From positions 124,001-188,000 of the forward strand of contig CANTFK010000921.1 of assembly GCA_947646735.1 (NCBI GenBank): a stretch of 64,000 nt of DNA, given 5' to 3'. Below the pieces are notes generated by a model. The model was given only the letters and a program-made list of their open reading frames with translations. It ran no database searches and was not told the DNA's origin. The DNA comes from Peronospora farinosa (Eukaryota; Oomycota; Peronosporomycetes; Peronosporales; Peronosporaceae). Numbering within the stretch: position 1 is the stretch's first letter; each line of letters starts with the position of its first letter. Of this stretch, positions 1 to 10,292 are shown piece by piece. The position numbers and the translations under genes were made by a program.

Positions 1-303
1 TTGGAGGAAGACGAGAAAATTTCTGATAAAGATGTCAAAGTTTGGAACGAGTTTGTAGAGAATCTGAAGCCCGAGCACAAAGATTTGTTGAAAAAACGCA
101 AAATTAATGTGGAGCTTATACAGAAAGGAGATACAAACGAAGTCCTTAAAGTCATGGACTTAGTTGTCAAGGGGACGAAGAAGGAAAGGGGATTTTGGAC
201 CAAGTTTTTTATCTACTGCTTATATGCAATTGGTCTCGCCTCTTTCATCTTTGTCGTTATCCAATTCATAACCTTACACTCAAAGCCACGGGCAAGTGTT
301 TAG
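1..303 (+). CDS. RxLR-family effector, C-terminal part (5' end outside window)
   Basis: This open frame enters from the window edge and stops at a TAG, giving 100 residues with no visible signal peptide or RxLR motif. The first codon is TTG and is probably internal. It aligns with the C-terminal half of the intact effector at 44317-44841: a charged helical stretch containing IQKGDTNEVLKVM, a KGTKKERGFW segment, then a hydrophobic helix (about residues 70-92, IGLASFIFVV) and a short polar tail. The family membership is therefore inferred from this alignment. Effectors of this class are secreted and act in plant cells; the membrane segment suggests association with a host membrane. It could be the end of a full gene or of a truncated one. 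Confidence 0.7.
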   Translation: MEEDEKISDKDVKVWNEFVENLKPEHKDLLKKRKINVELIQKGDTNEVLKVMDLVVKGTKKERGFWTKFFIYCLYAIGLASFIFVVIQFITLHSKPRASV

Positions 304-588
304 AAGCTGTCCATTATCTCTAATGGTCCCGGCTAATTTAGCTGCTAGGAAAGATGGAAGTACAGCTTGCTTGGACTGTTTGAAGGTGTACATGTGTAGG
401 ACGCTTTGATCATGGACAGATGACTTGCTTCTAAGTTATGAATATACATTCTTTTTTTGCATTTTGTTTGCGTTCGACATGGATGTTACTTGCTTTTACT
501 CCACTTCATACAAAGATTAGAAATACTTTGCCGTGTCTAATGGTCTCGAGTTGCATTCGTTCTACTTGTATGTTGTACATATAGGTGG
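301..588 (+). other. Conserved 3' flank of the effector family
   Basis: Directly after the stop codon lies a non-coding block that recurs almost unchanged after the minus-strand effector (about 3490-3770) and after the pseudogene at 41792 (about 42514-42790). Near-exact conservation of a 3' flank shows that whole gene units, not just coding regions, were duplicated. Similarity ends near 588, where the inverted-repeat arm begins. Confidence 0.75.
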
Positions 589-3440
589 TGTGCTCAGTAA
601 AACTTACATTCTCTTTTCGTGACTGCGGACCGATGTGTCAATGGCCTGACGGGCTTTATGATTCCTTTGGAACAAAGTGGCTGTTACGTCTCACGTGCAG
701 CAAATTCGATCAAGACTCGAAAGGGCTTACATCTCGATGTATTGAGTAAGTTGAGTTCACAGCACACGGAGTCCTATCATGTCACGATCATCAGGACTAC
801 GGCAGCAAAGTGTATCGGTTTGTGTGCAAGAAGAAAGTCAGGATGCTGTTGCCTCGATGCAGCCGCGAGGTGATTTGTATCTGGCCCGACAGCAGCAATG
901 ATGAAGCAGTTGGCGAGACATCCGCAATCATTGATCTCATCCAAAAGGCGAAACTTATGGTCCAAAAGACTACTTCTGGAAACAACAATGACATTCCAAC
1001 GCTGTTGTGATCACTTTGGAATGGCCAGATACGAGCGTATTCGAGCTTGCACAGAGTCCGTCGCGTTGCCCGGAACCGGTTGTGATGGCGAATCCAAAAT
1101 GCGATCATGATTGCTCAACGACGCGTTTTTAAGGAGCACAGACTCCAGGGCAAGGTCGTAGAAGACGAAAGAGATTGACCCGATGGAGAAAATGTACAAG
1201 TGGGTGATTCCAGCAACTATCGTAGCTGTGGACTCAATATCCATGCAGTCACAAGGTGGACGTGCATTCGTGCCTGTGGTCACAAGACAAGCATGGAATG
1301 TGTTGAGGCGCTGCACCTCACAACAGCTTGCGACGAAAAATGACAGCGGAGCTACCGTCTGTGGACACCTCGTGCAGGTATAATGTCATTGAAGAAGTTT
1401 TTAGTGCGTGACAAGTGCAGACCCCAGCGATAATGCTGCTACGCGATGATAGTACACGTAGCACCAAATTGTGGGCACGAAGTTGCGATGATGCGTTCTG
1501 ATGAGGTGGACAGTGTGAGTGTGGGCACGAAGTCGCGATGATGCGTTCTGATGAGGTGGACAGTGTGAGTTGCCATGAGGGTCGGTTAAAATACCTCGTT
1601 GGACTTTTGGAGCTGTGGTAGTAGATCATGGAGCCGTGCAAACTGTCTGCAAATTCTGCTGAATATGCCAAGGAGACGAGATTACTATGCTCAGAAGGGC
1701 ATTCGTTTGCCTTACGCCTTTGCAATAGAGACATTCCGTAAGATTGTCCTTGTTGCAGATCAACCTGCTTGAATGCTGCGATTGCAAGACGCACAGCGTA
1801 TCTTGGAGCGACACAAAAGTGAACTGTTGGTATATCCAAAGTTGGCTCGATTTCTGCCAACTATAGATGGAATGACATACTGCTATGAGCTCGTCTAGCA
1901 ACGCATTTTTTGTGGTTCGAAGAGATCAAACAAGGTTTGAATTCGAGTGGCACAATGGTTCGATCGTCCTCTTCTTGCCAGTGAAAAGTGTCAGTATCTG
2001 TCGTATTGAATCAGAAGTTGCAAGCACATTCGACCGCCAAGTGACATTTTTTTAGAGTCCACAACATTTGACGGAATGTAGTTTATGAAGTATCTCTAAA
2101 TGACTTCGAGCGTGTTGCGGGCCAGCGGAAAGTATGTATGTTACTTGGTTGCGATTACACATTCAAACACCTGAAAGCAAGGAAACGAAGGAGTGAACTA
2201 ACGAAGTTGGGTGAGTCGACAGTCATCTCACGGATACAATGCATTATATCGCGATGCAAGGTCCTGGAAAGATAGCAAGGCGGATTTTACGGCTTCCTAA
2301 TGTTTCAAGTTCACTGAGTTGAGGTCACTTATTGGAACGGGTAGAATAGTTTGGAGTGTCTGGATGGATAGTGCAAGTTGATGAGCCACCTCAAACGATC
2401 AGCTTTGACAAGCTGGAAGGAGTAGGAAATGTGAGAGAATCGCACCCTGATGTTGTGATATTGATGCCTTCCACATGTCGGAGAAAGACTGAAAGCTACG
2501 ACTGGTAGTTGATTTGGTGAGTCCATTGTACAAGAAGTGAACGTTTGCATCTATGGAAAGCCGTTGTCGACCGGAACGGCGATGTAATTTTCCCCACGTA
2601 TCGAGAAATGTATGCTACTAAGCTGAGGTTCATCTCAACATGAGTTGCAAATACTAAACAGGCCCAGCTTGCGTGCGACCTTTTGGTGGCGCTAAACGAA
2701 CAACCGTTGGAGCCAAGGGGAAAGTTGAAAGAGGAGGGAAGTCTGATACTGGCGCTGGAGCTGCTCGCTGGACGGATGCAAGAGACTACCAAGCATGATC
2801 AAAACTTGAAAGTATGGGATCGTAGGAAGGGGGCTATGCGCTTCTGCTCGTCATTGTTGCGTTTGCACGGTCAAGTCAAACCCGTTCATCGGATGATCAA
2901 CAGAAAAAAACCTTGAGAAGTTTTTGTTTCACTATCCAGAAGCAAGCGGCTTCTGGCTGAATGATTTTGAAGAGCGGCGGGTAGACAACCGTCGTCAAAC
3001 AAGTCGAGTTGGCTTAGTCATTTCTGGCTTGGCACCAGTAAATAAAGTCGAAAGTGTCAATACGATTGTCACTCAGATACAATGGAGAAGTCATATTGAA
3101 GCTAGTGGGATTGATGAAGGTGAAGCATGCAGTAAATGTTTATGCAAGCACGCGGCGGTAAAATGCAGCAATTATCGAAAGGAAGAAGTCAGTAGAAACT
3201 CGATGGCTTTCAACTATCACTTGGTGGGGCAATCGTGGTACTGACAAACACAATAGTTGCGCGATTGTTCGCCAATTTTCTGAAAGACTCGATGAGTTGT
3301 CGAACAACTTCTTTCGTCGAGTGCACTGCTCAGAAGTCAAAAGACAATGAGTTTAATATTGCTGCAAGTAACCGGCGGTGTTATTTTTCATTGACAAGGC
3401 GTCACTCAATAGGTTATACAAGCCGAGAATGCCTCTAGAT
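588..3440 (+). mobile_element. Left arm of large inverted repeat; decayed element X
   Basis: From about 588 to 3252 this matches the reverse complement of about 7626-10292 nearly base for base. From 3246 to 3440 it matches 6985-7185 more loosely. Read on the plus strand the arm gives long protein-like stretches (for example at 1183-1383, 2683-2916 and 2924-3244) broken by stops and frameshifts, so it looks like a dead coding element. The reading KVESVNTIVTQIQW recurs in a short fragment at 45310-45480. I recognise no transposase motif, so the element class is unknown. The arms could have arisen by inverted duplication or by two insertions in opposite directions. Confidence 0.7.
1471..1570 (+). 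repeat. Tandem repeat, two 50-bp units
   Basis: Two 50-bp units beginning GTGGGCACGAAG follow each other with a single base difference. The same pair is present in reverse complement in the other arm (about 9310-9409), so the tandem duplication predates the arm duplication. Confidence 0.85.
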
Positions 3441-3766
3441 CAGCCTCTCCAAGTATTATTACCTAACCGATATCTACTAAAGCACCTAATAGTACAATAT
3501 ACAAGTAGAACGAATGCAACTCGAGACCATTAGACACGGCAAAGTATTTCTAATCTTTGTATGAAGTGGAGTGAAAGCAAGTAACATCCATGTTGAAAGC
3601 AAACAAAATGCAAAAAAAGAATGTATATTCATCAATTAGTAGCAAGTCAACTGTCCATGATCAAAGCGTCCTACACATGTACACCTTCAAACAGTCCAAG
3701 CAAGCTGTACTTCCATCTTTCCTGGCAATCAAATTAGCCGGAACCATCAGAGAAGATGGACAGCTT

Positions 3767-4040
3767 CTAACCACCTGCCCGTGACATTAAATTCCTGGTC
3801 ATGGAATGGTATACAACGTAGATGCAAGATACGAGACCGATTGCAGACGCCAAGTAGACGACCAATTATTTCCGACTCCTCCTTTCCTTTATCATATTCT
3901 TGACAACGTATTGCATAACTCTGATAACTTCGTCCACATCTCCGTACTTTAGTTGTTCAAACTAATACCTCGTTTCTCTATCAACCCACTTTCCTTAAAA
4001 GTAAGCGTATTCTCACAATCCTTCAAAACACTTATACAGA
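3767..4040 (-). pseudogene. Decayed C-terminal membrane domain of the effector family
   Basis: Downstream of the stop codon of the 4070-4489 effector, the minus strand still carries degraded sequence matching the C-terminal half of the family. Its twin at 42250-42513 reads KYGDVDEVIRVMQYVVK and then, in another frame, LASAIGLVSCIYVVY. The corresponding pieces of the 1-303 gene are QKGDTNEVLKVMDLVVK and CLYAIGLASFIFVV. The old stop codon is even positioned like that of the 1-303 gene. The short effector is thus a truncated form, not an independent short family. Confidence 0.7.
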
Positions 4041-4069
4041 GAAATGAAATGTGAAAATTACGCTTCCTT

Positions 4070-4489
4070 CTACGTAGTTTTACGTGGGAGCAAAGGCGCC
4101 GTCTCGTCCTCTGCGTCCATTAACATTTTAGATGTAGGAAATTTCTTTTTAATCTCTCCCTCTTTCTGAAGTCTCTTTAATTTTTCGGTCTTCAAAAAGT
4201 CTTTCAATTTTTTACCTTTGTGAAATTTAGCATATAATGCTGCAGCCTCTGGAGTATAACCAGATCTAGAGACCCAACGAGGTTTCATTTTAGAAATTAA
4301 TTCATTCAAAAAATTGAACCCAGGTAGCAATCTCTCCTCTTGAACGTCTCTATCTTCTCGAAGACGACGAACCACTTCCTTGCCGTCGTGGGTGTAGCCA
4401 TCGAGAGCAGCAACTTCCGCACTGACAAAACAGCTACAACTCGCAACAAACGCGGCCACAACAGGCGCAACCAAAATGTTGAAACGCAT
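4070..4489 (-). CDS. RxLR-EER secreted effector, short form
   Basis: The 139-residue protein begins with a classical signal peptide (residues 1-24, hydrophobic core VAPVVAAFVAS, likely cleavage after VSA). The host-targeting motif RRLR is at 41-44 and EER at 51-53, which is the standard spacing of oomycete RxLR effectors. The remaining part is lysine-rich and lacks the C-terminal membrane helix of its relatives, because the frame closes early and the rest of the domain survives only as a relic downstream. The start is fixed by the signal peptide and by an Inr+FPR promoter about 40 bases upstream. Effectors of this type are delivered into plant cells; the target here is unknown. The frame is intact, unlike its twin at 41792. 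Confidence 0.85.
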   Translation of the reverse strand: MRFNILVAPVVAAFVASCSCFVSAEVAALDGYTHDGKEVVRRLREDRDVQEERLLPGFNFLNELISKMKPRWVSRSGYTPEAAALYAKFHKGKKLKDFLKTEKLKRLQKEGEIKKKFPTSKMLMDAEDETAPLLPRKTT

Positions 4490-4522
4490 GGATCAATTTC
4501 TTCGATGAGTCTCGGGTACGAA

Positions 4523-4538
4523 GCAAATTTTCGAATGA
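4523..4538 (-). promoter_or_regulatory. Oomycete Inr+FPR core promoter of the 4070-4489 effector
   Basis: On the minus strand the sequence reads TCATTCGAAAATTTGC. TCATTCG fits the oomycete initiator (YCAYTYY-like) and AATTTGC fits the flanking promoter region consensus MWTTTNC. The same arrangement is present upstream of the other two effector starts, a short distance before the ATG. Confidence 0.65.
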
Positions 4539-4569
4539 ATCAAATGTCAAATGAAAAGTGAATTTTATA

Positions 4570-5395
4570 AATACCGAGTGGTACAACATCACGATAAGTT
4601 TGTTTACTTGATGATTTCTGATTGGATTATATAATCAAGCCAGATTCATATCATTAGACTGTTGAGTAGGCTGTTTTTACAGAACAATTTTAGGACCTTT
4701 TTCACTGTATGAAAAGGTACTTTTGATTGGCCAAACGATCTGTCATTCCTATATTGTCTCTTTTTATCAATAAGTGGACAACAAGTGGCAATATCTTACA
4801 ACTGACTTGTAGATATTGGCCATACCAAATGATTGGACCCTAAATACTCCAATTATCCATGCTTTTATAAGCCTAAATATTGTTTATTTACTTACAGAGG
4901 GTTAACTGTGAACGAGGAAGTTAATGGAAAAGTATATTAGCTCTTATAAAAACCCTACAAGTATTTTAGCCAATCAATTCATGCTTCGAAGAAGCAATCT
5001 AAAAAGTTCTTCTGTAGCCGTTTTTATTTCTGAGCCCTCAACATCTGCCAGTGGTGTTGTCCACTCTAAACAGTGTTGGTCACATCAGCACGCCGATCCG
5101 CTGAGTTTCCGTCATCAACACTAAACACATACTCCAATTACCTATTTGTCAATTGTTTTTTCACATATGTCCGGATCGTGGGTGTGCTTAGGTGAATCGT
5201 TCATAATATATTCAAGATTCTGCATATCCCAGACCGATTATACGAGAAAAGACGTGGTTCCGACCAATTGTTTTTTTTTTCACATGTGAAGCATCTTAAC
5301 GAGCAAAAACCAGGTGACAAGAAGATAAAAAAGAGGTGACGGTGACAAGAAGATAAAAGAAGATGGTGAAGAAGTGCTTAAAAGTAGCAGGAGCT
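4570..5395. other. AT-rich intergenic stretch, no gene seen
   Basis: No frame here looks coding. The stretch includes the roughly 570-bp block that is absent from the twin segment near 41667, and a T-rich run near 5270-5280 that is partly shared with the twin at 41575-41600. Confidence 0.5.
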
Positions 5396-5612
5396 CGAGA
5401 TACAGATGCAGATCTCTCTTTTAAAATGCTTTACGGAATTGTTCGAGGTTTTTGACGATTTCGCTTTGACACGTTTGACGCTAATGGATTCTTGACGCTT
5501 GAGGAGAGTGAGTTTCTCAAGAAAAGTCAATGTAAGAAGCTTTTACGAAGACTGAATGACTGTAATTGGCTCTCTAGAATGGAGCTGAATACTTACCACA
5601 CGATTCATTAAC
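5395..5612 (+). pseudogene. EF-hand-like coding relic
   Basis: One frame reads FDTFDANGFLTLEESEF, which resembles a calcium-binding EF-hand loop (D-x-D/N-x-G pattern followed by an acidic end), and continues for about 35 codons. The upstream part lies in another frame, so it is frameshifted. Similar sequence occurs on the minus strand at 41285-41475 and again at 43600-43740. No complete gene is visible at any of the three sites. The parent is probably a calmodulin-like or other EF-hand protein, but the fragment is too short to say. Confidence 0.5.
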
Positions 5613-6322
5613 TGGGACGATGGGCAATAGCCATATTGATGGTAAGTCCTTATCTGCACGAAGAAGAAGTCATGCAAATACCGGCTCAGCTACCGCTGCA
5701 AAACACACCTGAGGTACTGACCAAGTGGACGACGTGGACATTTATAAGCCAGGAGGTTACACACGGGCGCCTACAAGCACACACGGGCGGCAACCTCGCT
5801 CTTATCGTCGATTATCAAGCCAATAACCGTCATCGATCACATGATCGATGTGTCGGAAACTGATTAACTGGAGCTGGCGAATTTCTACCAGCAAACACGG
5901 AACACGCTGCTTGTTTTCACAGCGCAGTCCGCAGCTACATGGGTTCTCTGGAACCTCCCATCCTCCATCAATAACATGCACGCTTTCAAGGCGCTACAAC
6001 GCCCATCGCGTTAAGCAAAAGCTATATCCAGGGCTTGCTGCGGTAATCACCAGGCAACACCACTAGGACGGCTTCCAGGACGCTACCACTTCTCGATGTT
6101 GCAGTCACCGGCACATCTCTGGGAACACGGACACACGCTCACGAAATACCAGGTCTGGGTATGCTACAGAGTAGCTATCAATCAGTTGAATCTGTACTTC
6201 CTGGGACGCAAGATGGACTCGACATACAAGAGGCATCTGGCCTGCGCCGAGCAACATGAACGACTCCTCCATATTTTCTGGGACGGCGTCGGTGCGTTTA
6301 AGTCTTAGGCACCTTTATGTTG
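5613..6322. other. No recognisable gene
   Basis: Short open frames exist (for example 5636-5863 and 6096-6308), but they have no recognisable composition, motif or duplicated counterpart. I see no RNA gene or clear repeat structure. Confidence 0.4.
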
Positions 6323-6435
6323 AGATACTAAAGCAGACGAAGCACCAAGCATCTTCATTCACGAGCCTAGCAAGCCTCTACACGAAAAATGAATTTCCCG
6401 AACAAACGTCTTGATCCAGCACCATCACAAGAATC
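6323..6435 (+). repeat. Inverted repeat, left copy (pairs with 10443-10555)
   Basis: About 113 bases starting GATACTAAAGCAGACG match the reverse complement of 10443-10555 with few mismatches. The pair encloses 4.2 kb including the right arm of element X, so they could be terminal inverted repeats of a DNA transposon. I could not find a convincing target duplication. Confidence 0.65.
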
Positions 6436-7045
6436 AGCGCTTCGGTTCCTCTATATGATCGAACCAACGCTCACCCATCTCATAGCGCAGGAAAAATTGT
6501 ATGGAGTATTGCAATTGTTTGTGCTTTGCTGGCAATCAGAAGTCTTTGGAATCGGAAGAATCTCAAAATTAGGAATTCGTACAGTAACTACGAACCATCC
6601 GACCGAAGCAAACATAGGGCCATGTGCCACTAACTGTGGACGATGTTATCTTGGAAATGGCTATAACAGAGTTTTTTGCATCAGATGTGTGGCCGAATTA
6701 GAGCTATGTCGAGAGCGAAATGTTGCCGTCTTAGAACCAATGCATGTGACGTCTCCAAGCGCATTTATGAATTGTCGAACACTTTGCAAGCAATGGCACA
6801 AGGCATGTCATTACTTGGCTCCCATTTTTGTGGCTCCAACTCGTATTGGTGGTAGCGCAAAATCGGTAAATCCAGAAGTTTTGAATATGTGGTGGCACCT
6901 TTGGTCGTGGCAACGCTTTTGCAGCTGCCAGACAGTACGAAAACTAGTGGACAATCTCGTGCAAGATATTACCGAGACCAACCACCAAGACAGACTCGGC
7001 TTGTATAACCTATTGAGTGACGCCTCGTCATATGAACAAAGATAG
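6389..7045 (+). CDS. Hypothetical protein with a cysteine cluster
   Basis: This 218-codon frame starts inside the left inverted repeat (MNFPNKRLDPAPSQ) and is open to a TAG. A cluster of the form C-x3-C-x2-C followed by C-x2-C (around residues 78-99) resembles a small zinc-binding site. The end overlaps sequence shared in inverted orientation with 3246-3440, so the frame may cross an element boundary and could be fortuitous. The same N-terminal reading appears on the minus strand at the right inverted repeat (near 10490). I do not recognise a family. Confidence 0.35.
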   Translation: MNFPNKRLDPAPSQESALRFLYMIEPTLTHLIAQEKLYGVLQLFVLCWQSEVFGIGRISKLGIRTVTTNHPTEANIGPCATNCGRCYLGNGYNRVFCIRCVAELELCRERNVAVLEPMHVTSPSAFMNCRTLCKQWHKACHYLAPIFVAPTRIGGSAKSVNPEVLNMWWHLWSWQRFCSCQTVRKLVDNLVQDITETNHQDRLGLYNLLSDASSYEQR

Positions 7046-10000
7046 CGCCAGTTGCTTGTAGCAATATCAAACCTATTGTCTCTCGACTTCTGAGCACTGC
7101 TTTCGACGAAACTATTTGTTCGACAACTCTTCGAGTCTTTAAGAAAATTGGCGAACAACCGCGCAACTATTGTGCTTGTCAGTAGGTGAGAAGGTGAGGT
7201 ATATTTAGGGTACGAACAGAGTTACCGTGGCAACTTTTACTTTAAGTACTAGGTGTAACTAGTCCTCGAACAGCCGAGCGCCATCGTGCAGTTTTGTCTC
7301 GAGATGATTTGGTTCCGTGGCATCATCGCGCGTCCCTGGGGTTTGTGGTTTTGGCTTGAGAGACCTCCAGCCAGTGGTTGACATCATGGTCAAGGAATGC
7401 CGAAGCCTCCGTGACAACACCTTCCTCCTCCTCACTATCGCTCATTTTGTTGTATGAGCGATAGTGATGTCCTAAGCTAGAGACACCGATATCGTCAGGA
7501 ATTGATCTTACCTCTTGGAATAGCAGCGCCAGGTGTGGCTTGCGTGGAGGATGGTGCGTCCGAAGTTGCGAAAGCACAAGCGCACTACATGCAGAGGTAA
7601 GAAGCCGCTTACCATCGCTTGTCGAACTGTGTTTGTCAGTACCACGATTGCCCCACCAAGTGATAGTTGAAAGCCATCGAGTTTCTACTGACTTCTTCCT
7701 TTCGATAACTGCTGCATTTTACCGCCGCGTGCTTGCATAAACATTTACTGCATGCTTCACCTTCATCAATCCCACTAGCTTCAATATGACTTCTCCATTG
7801 TATCTGAGTGACAATCGTATTGACACTTTCGACTTTATTTACTGGTGCCAAGCCAGAAATGACTAAGCCAACTCGACTTGTTTGACGACGGTTGTCTACC
7901 CGCCGCTCTTCAAAATCATTCAGCCAGAAGCCGCTTGCTTCTGGATAGTGAAACAAAAACTTCTCAAGGTTTTTTTCTGTTGATCATCCGATGAACGGGT
8001 TTGACTTGACCGTGCAAACGCAACAATGACGAGCAGAAGCGCATAGCCCCCTTCCTACGATCCCATACTTTCAAGTTTTGATCATGCTTGGTAGTCTCTT
8101 GCATCCGTCCAGCGAGCAGCTCCAGCGCCAGTATCAGACTTCCCTCCTCTTTCAATTTTTCCTTTGGCTCTGCAACGGTTGTTCGTTTAGCGCCACCAAA
8201 AGGTCGCACGCAAGCTGGTCCTGTTTAGTATTTGCAACTCATGTTGAGATGAACCTCAGCTTAGTAGCATACATTTCTCGATACGTGGGGAAAATTACAT
8301 CGCCGTTCCGGTCGACAACGGCTTTCCATAGATGCAAACGTTCACTTCTTGTACAATGGACTCACCAAATCAACTACCAGTCGTAGCTTTCAGTCTTTCT
8401 CCGACATGTGGAAGGCATCAATATCACAACATCAGGGTGCGATTCTCTCACATTTCCTACTCCTTCCAGCTTGTCAAAGCTGATCGTTTGAGGTGGCTCA
8501 TCAACTTGCACTATCCATCCAGACACTCCAAACTATTCTACCCGTTCCAATAAGTGACCTCAACTCAGTGAACTTGAAACGTTAGGAAGCCGTAAAATCC
8601 GCCTTGCTATCTTTCCAGGACCTTGCATCGCGATATAATGCATTGTATCCGTGAGATGACTGTCGACTCACCCAACTTCGTTAGTTCACTCCTTCGTTTC
8701 CTTGCTTTCAGGTGTTTGAATGTGTAATCGCAACCAAGTAACATACATACTTTCCGCTGGCCCGCAACACGCTCGAAGTCATTTAGAGATACTTCATAAA
8801 CTACATCCCGTCAAATGTTGTGGACTCTGAAATGTCACTTGACGGTCGAATGTGCTTGCAACTTCTGATTCAATACGATAGATACTGACACTTTTCACTG
8901 GCGAGAAGAGGACGATCGAACCATTGTGCCACTCGAATTCAAACCTTGCTTGATCTCTTCGGACCACAAAAAATGCGTTGCTAGACGAGCTCATAGCAGT
9001 ATGTCATTCCATCTATAGTTGGCAGAAATCGAGCCAACTTTGGATATACCAACAGTTCACTTTTGTGTCGCTCCAAGATACGCTGTGCGTCTTGCAATCG
9101 CAGCATTCAAGCAGGTTGATCTGCAACAAGGACAATCCGACGGAATGTCTCTATTGCAAAGGCGTAAAGGCAAACGAATGCCCTTCTGAGCATAGTAATC
9201 TCGTCTCCTTGGCATATTCAGCAGAATTTGCAGACAGTTTGCACGGCTCCATGATCTACTACCACAGCTCCAAAAGTCCAACGAGGTATTTCAACCGACC
9301 CTCATGGCAACTCACACTGTCCACCTCATCAGAACGCATCATCGCGACTTCGTGCCCACACTCACACTGTCCACCTCATCAGAACGCATCATCGCAACTT
9401 CGTGCCCACAATTTGGTGCTACGTGTACTATCATCGCGTAGCAGCATTATCGCTGGGGTCTGCACTTGTCACGCACTAAAAACTTCTTCAATGACATTAT
9501 ACCTGCACGAGGTGTCCACAGACGGTAGCTACGCTGTCATTTTTCGTCGCAAGCTGTTGTGAGGTGCAGCGCCTCAACACATTCCATGCTTGTCTTGTGA
9601 CCACAGGCATGAATGTACGTCCACCTTGTGACTGCATGGATATTGAGTCCACAGCTACGATAGTTGCTGGAATCACCCATTTGTACATTTTCTCCATCGG
9701 GTCAATCTCTTTCGTCTTCTACGACCTTGCCCTGGAGTCTGTGCTCCTTAAAAACGCGTCGTTGAGCAATCATGATCGCATTTTGGATTCGCCATCACAA
9801 CCGGTTCCGGGCAACGCGACGGACTCTGTGCAAGCTCGAATACGCTCGTATCTGGCCATTCCAAAGTGATCACAACAGCGTTGGAATGTCATTGTTGTTT
9901 CCAGAAGTAGTCTTTTGGACCATAAGTTTCGCCTTTTGGATGAGATCAATGATTGCGGATGTCTCGCCAACTGCTTCATCATTGCTGCTGTCGGGCCAGA

Positions 10001-10292
10001 TACAAATCACCTCGCGGCTGCATCGAGGCAACAGCATCCTGACTTTCTTCTTGCACACAAACCGATACACTTTGCTGGCGTAGTCCTGATGATCGTGACA
10101 TGATAGGACTCCGTGTGCTGTGAACTCAACTTACTCAATACATCGAGATGTAAGCCCTTTCGAGTCTTGATCGAATTTGCTGCACGTGAGACGTAACAGC
10201 CACTTTGTTCCAAAGGAATCATAAAGCCCGTCAGGCCATTGACACATCGGTCCGCAGTAACGAAAAGATAATGTAAGTTTTACTGAGCACGC
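6985..10292 (-). mobile_element. Right arm of large inverted repeat; decayed element X
   Basis: The part 7626-10292 is the near-perfect reverse complement of 588-3252, and 6985-7185 matches 3246-3440 at lower identity. A block of about 440 bases (7186-7625) interrupts it. The minus strand carries the protein-like readings, such as 7636-7956 and 9497-9697, which are copies of those in the left arm. Some sites differ between the arms (for example an in-frame change near 9165), so at least some decay happened after the duplication. Confidence 0.7.
7186..7625 (-). other. Insertion inside the right arm with a short acidic ORF
   Basis: This block has no counterpart in the left arm. On the minus strand an ATG near 7446 opens a frame beginning MSDSEEEEGVVTEAS and running about 60 codons. 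It looks like the acidic N-terminus of a protein, perhaps a retrotransposon Gag or an exon of a captured gene. No further exon is visible and the frame ends in the arm. Confidence 0.35.

Larger units (their letters stand above)
3480..5620 (-). repeat. Segmental duplication, inverted copy of 41285-42800
   Basis: The block holds, in minus-strand order, an EF-hand relic, an upstream region, an RxLR gene, a rotted C-terminal domain and the conserved 3' flank. The same order occurs on the plus strand at 41285-42800. This copy has about 570 extra bases (about 4636-5206) between the upstream region and the EF-hand relic. I see no gene, terminal repeats or target duplication in that extra stretch. 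Confidence 0.75.

Noticed and set aside
4636..5206. The roughly 570-bp extra block as a MITE
   Set aside because: I found no terminal inverted repeats or target duplication. It may simply be deleted from the other copy.
8978..9562. 194-codon plus-strand frame in the right arm
   Set aside because: The opposite strand reads more naturally as protein in both arms. In the left arm the equivalent frame is interrupted differently.
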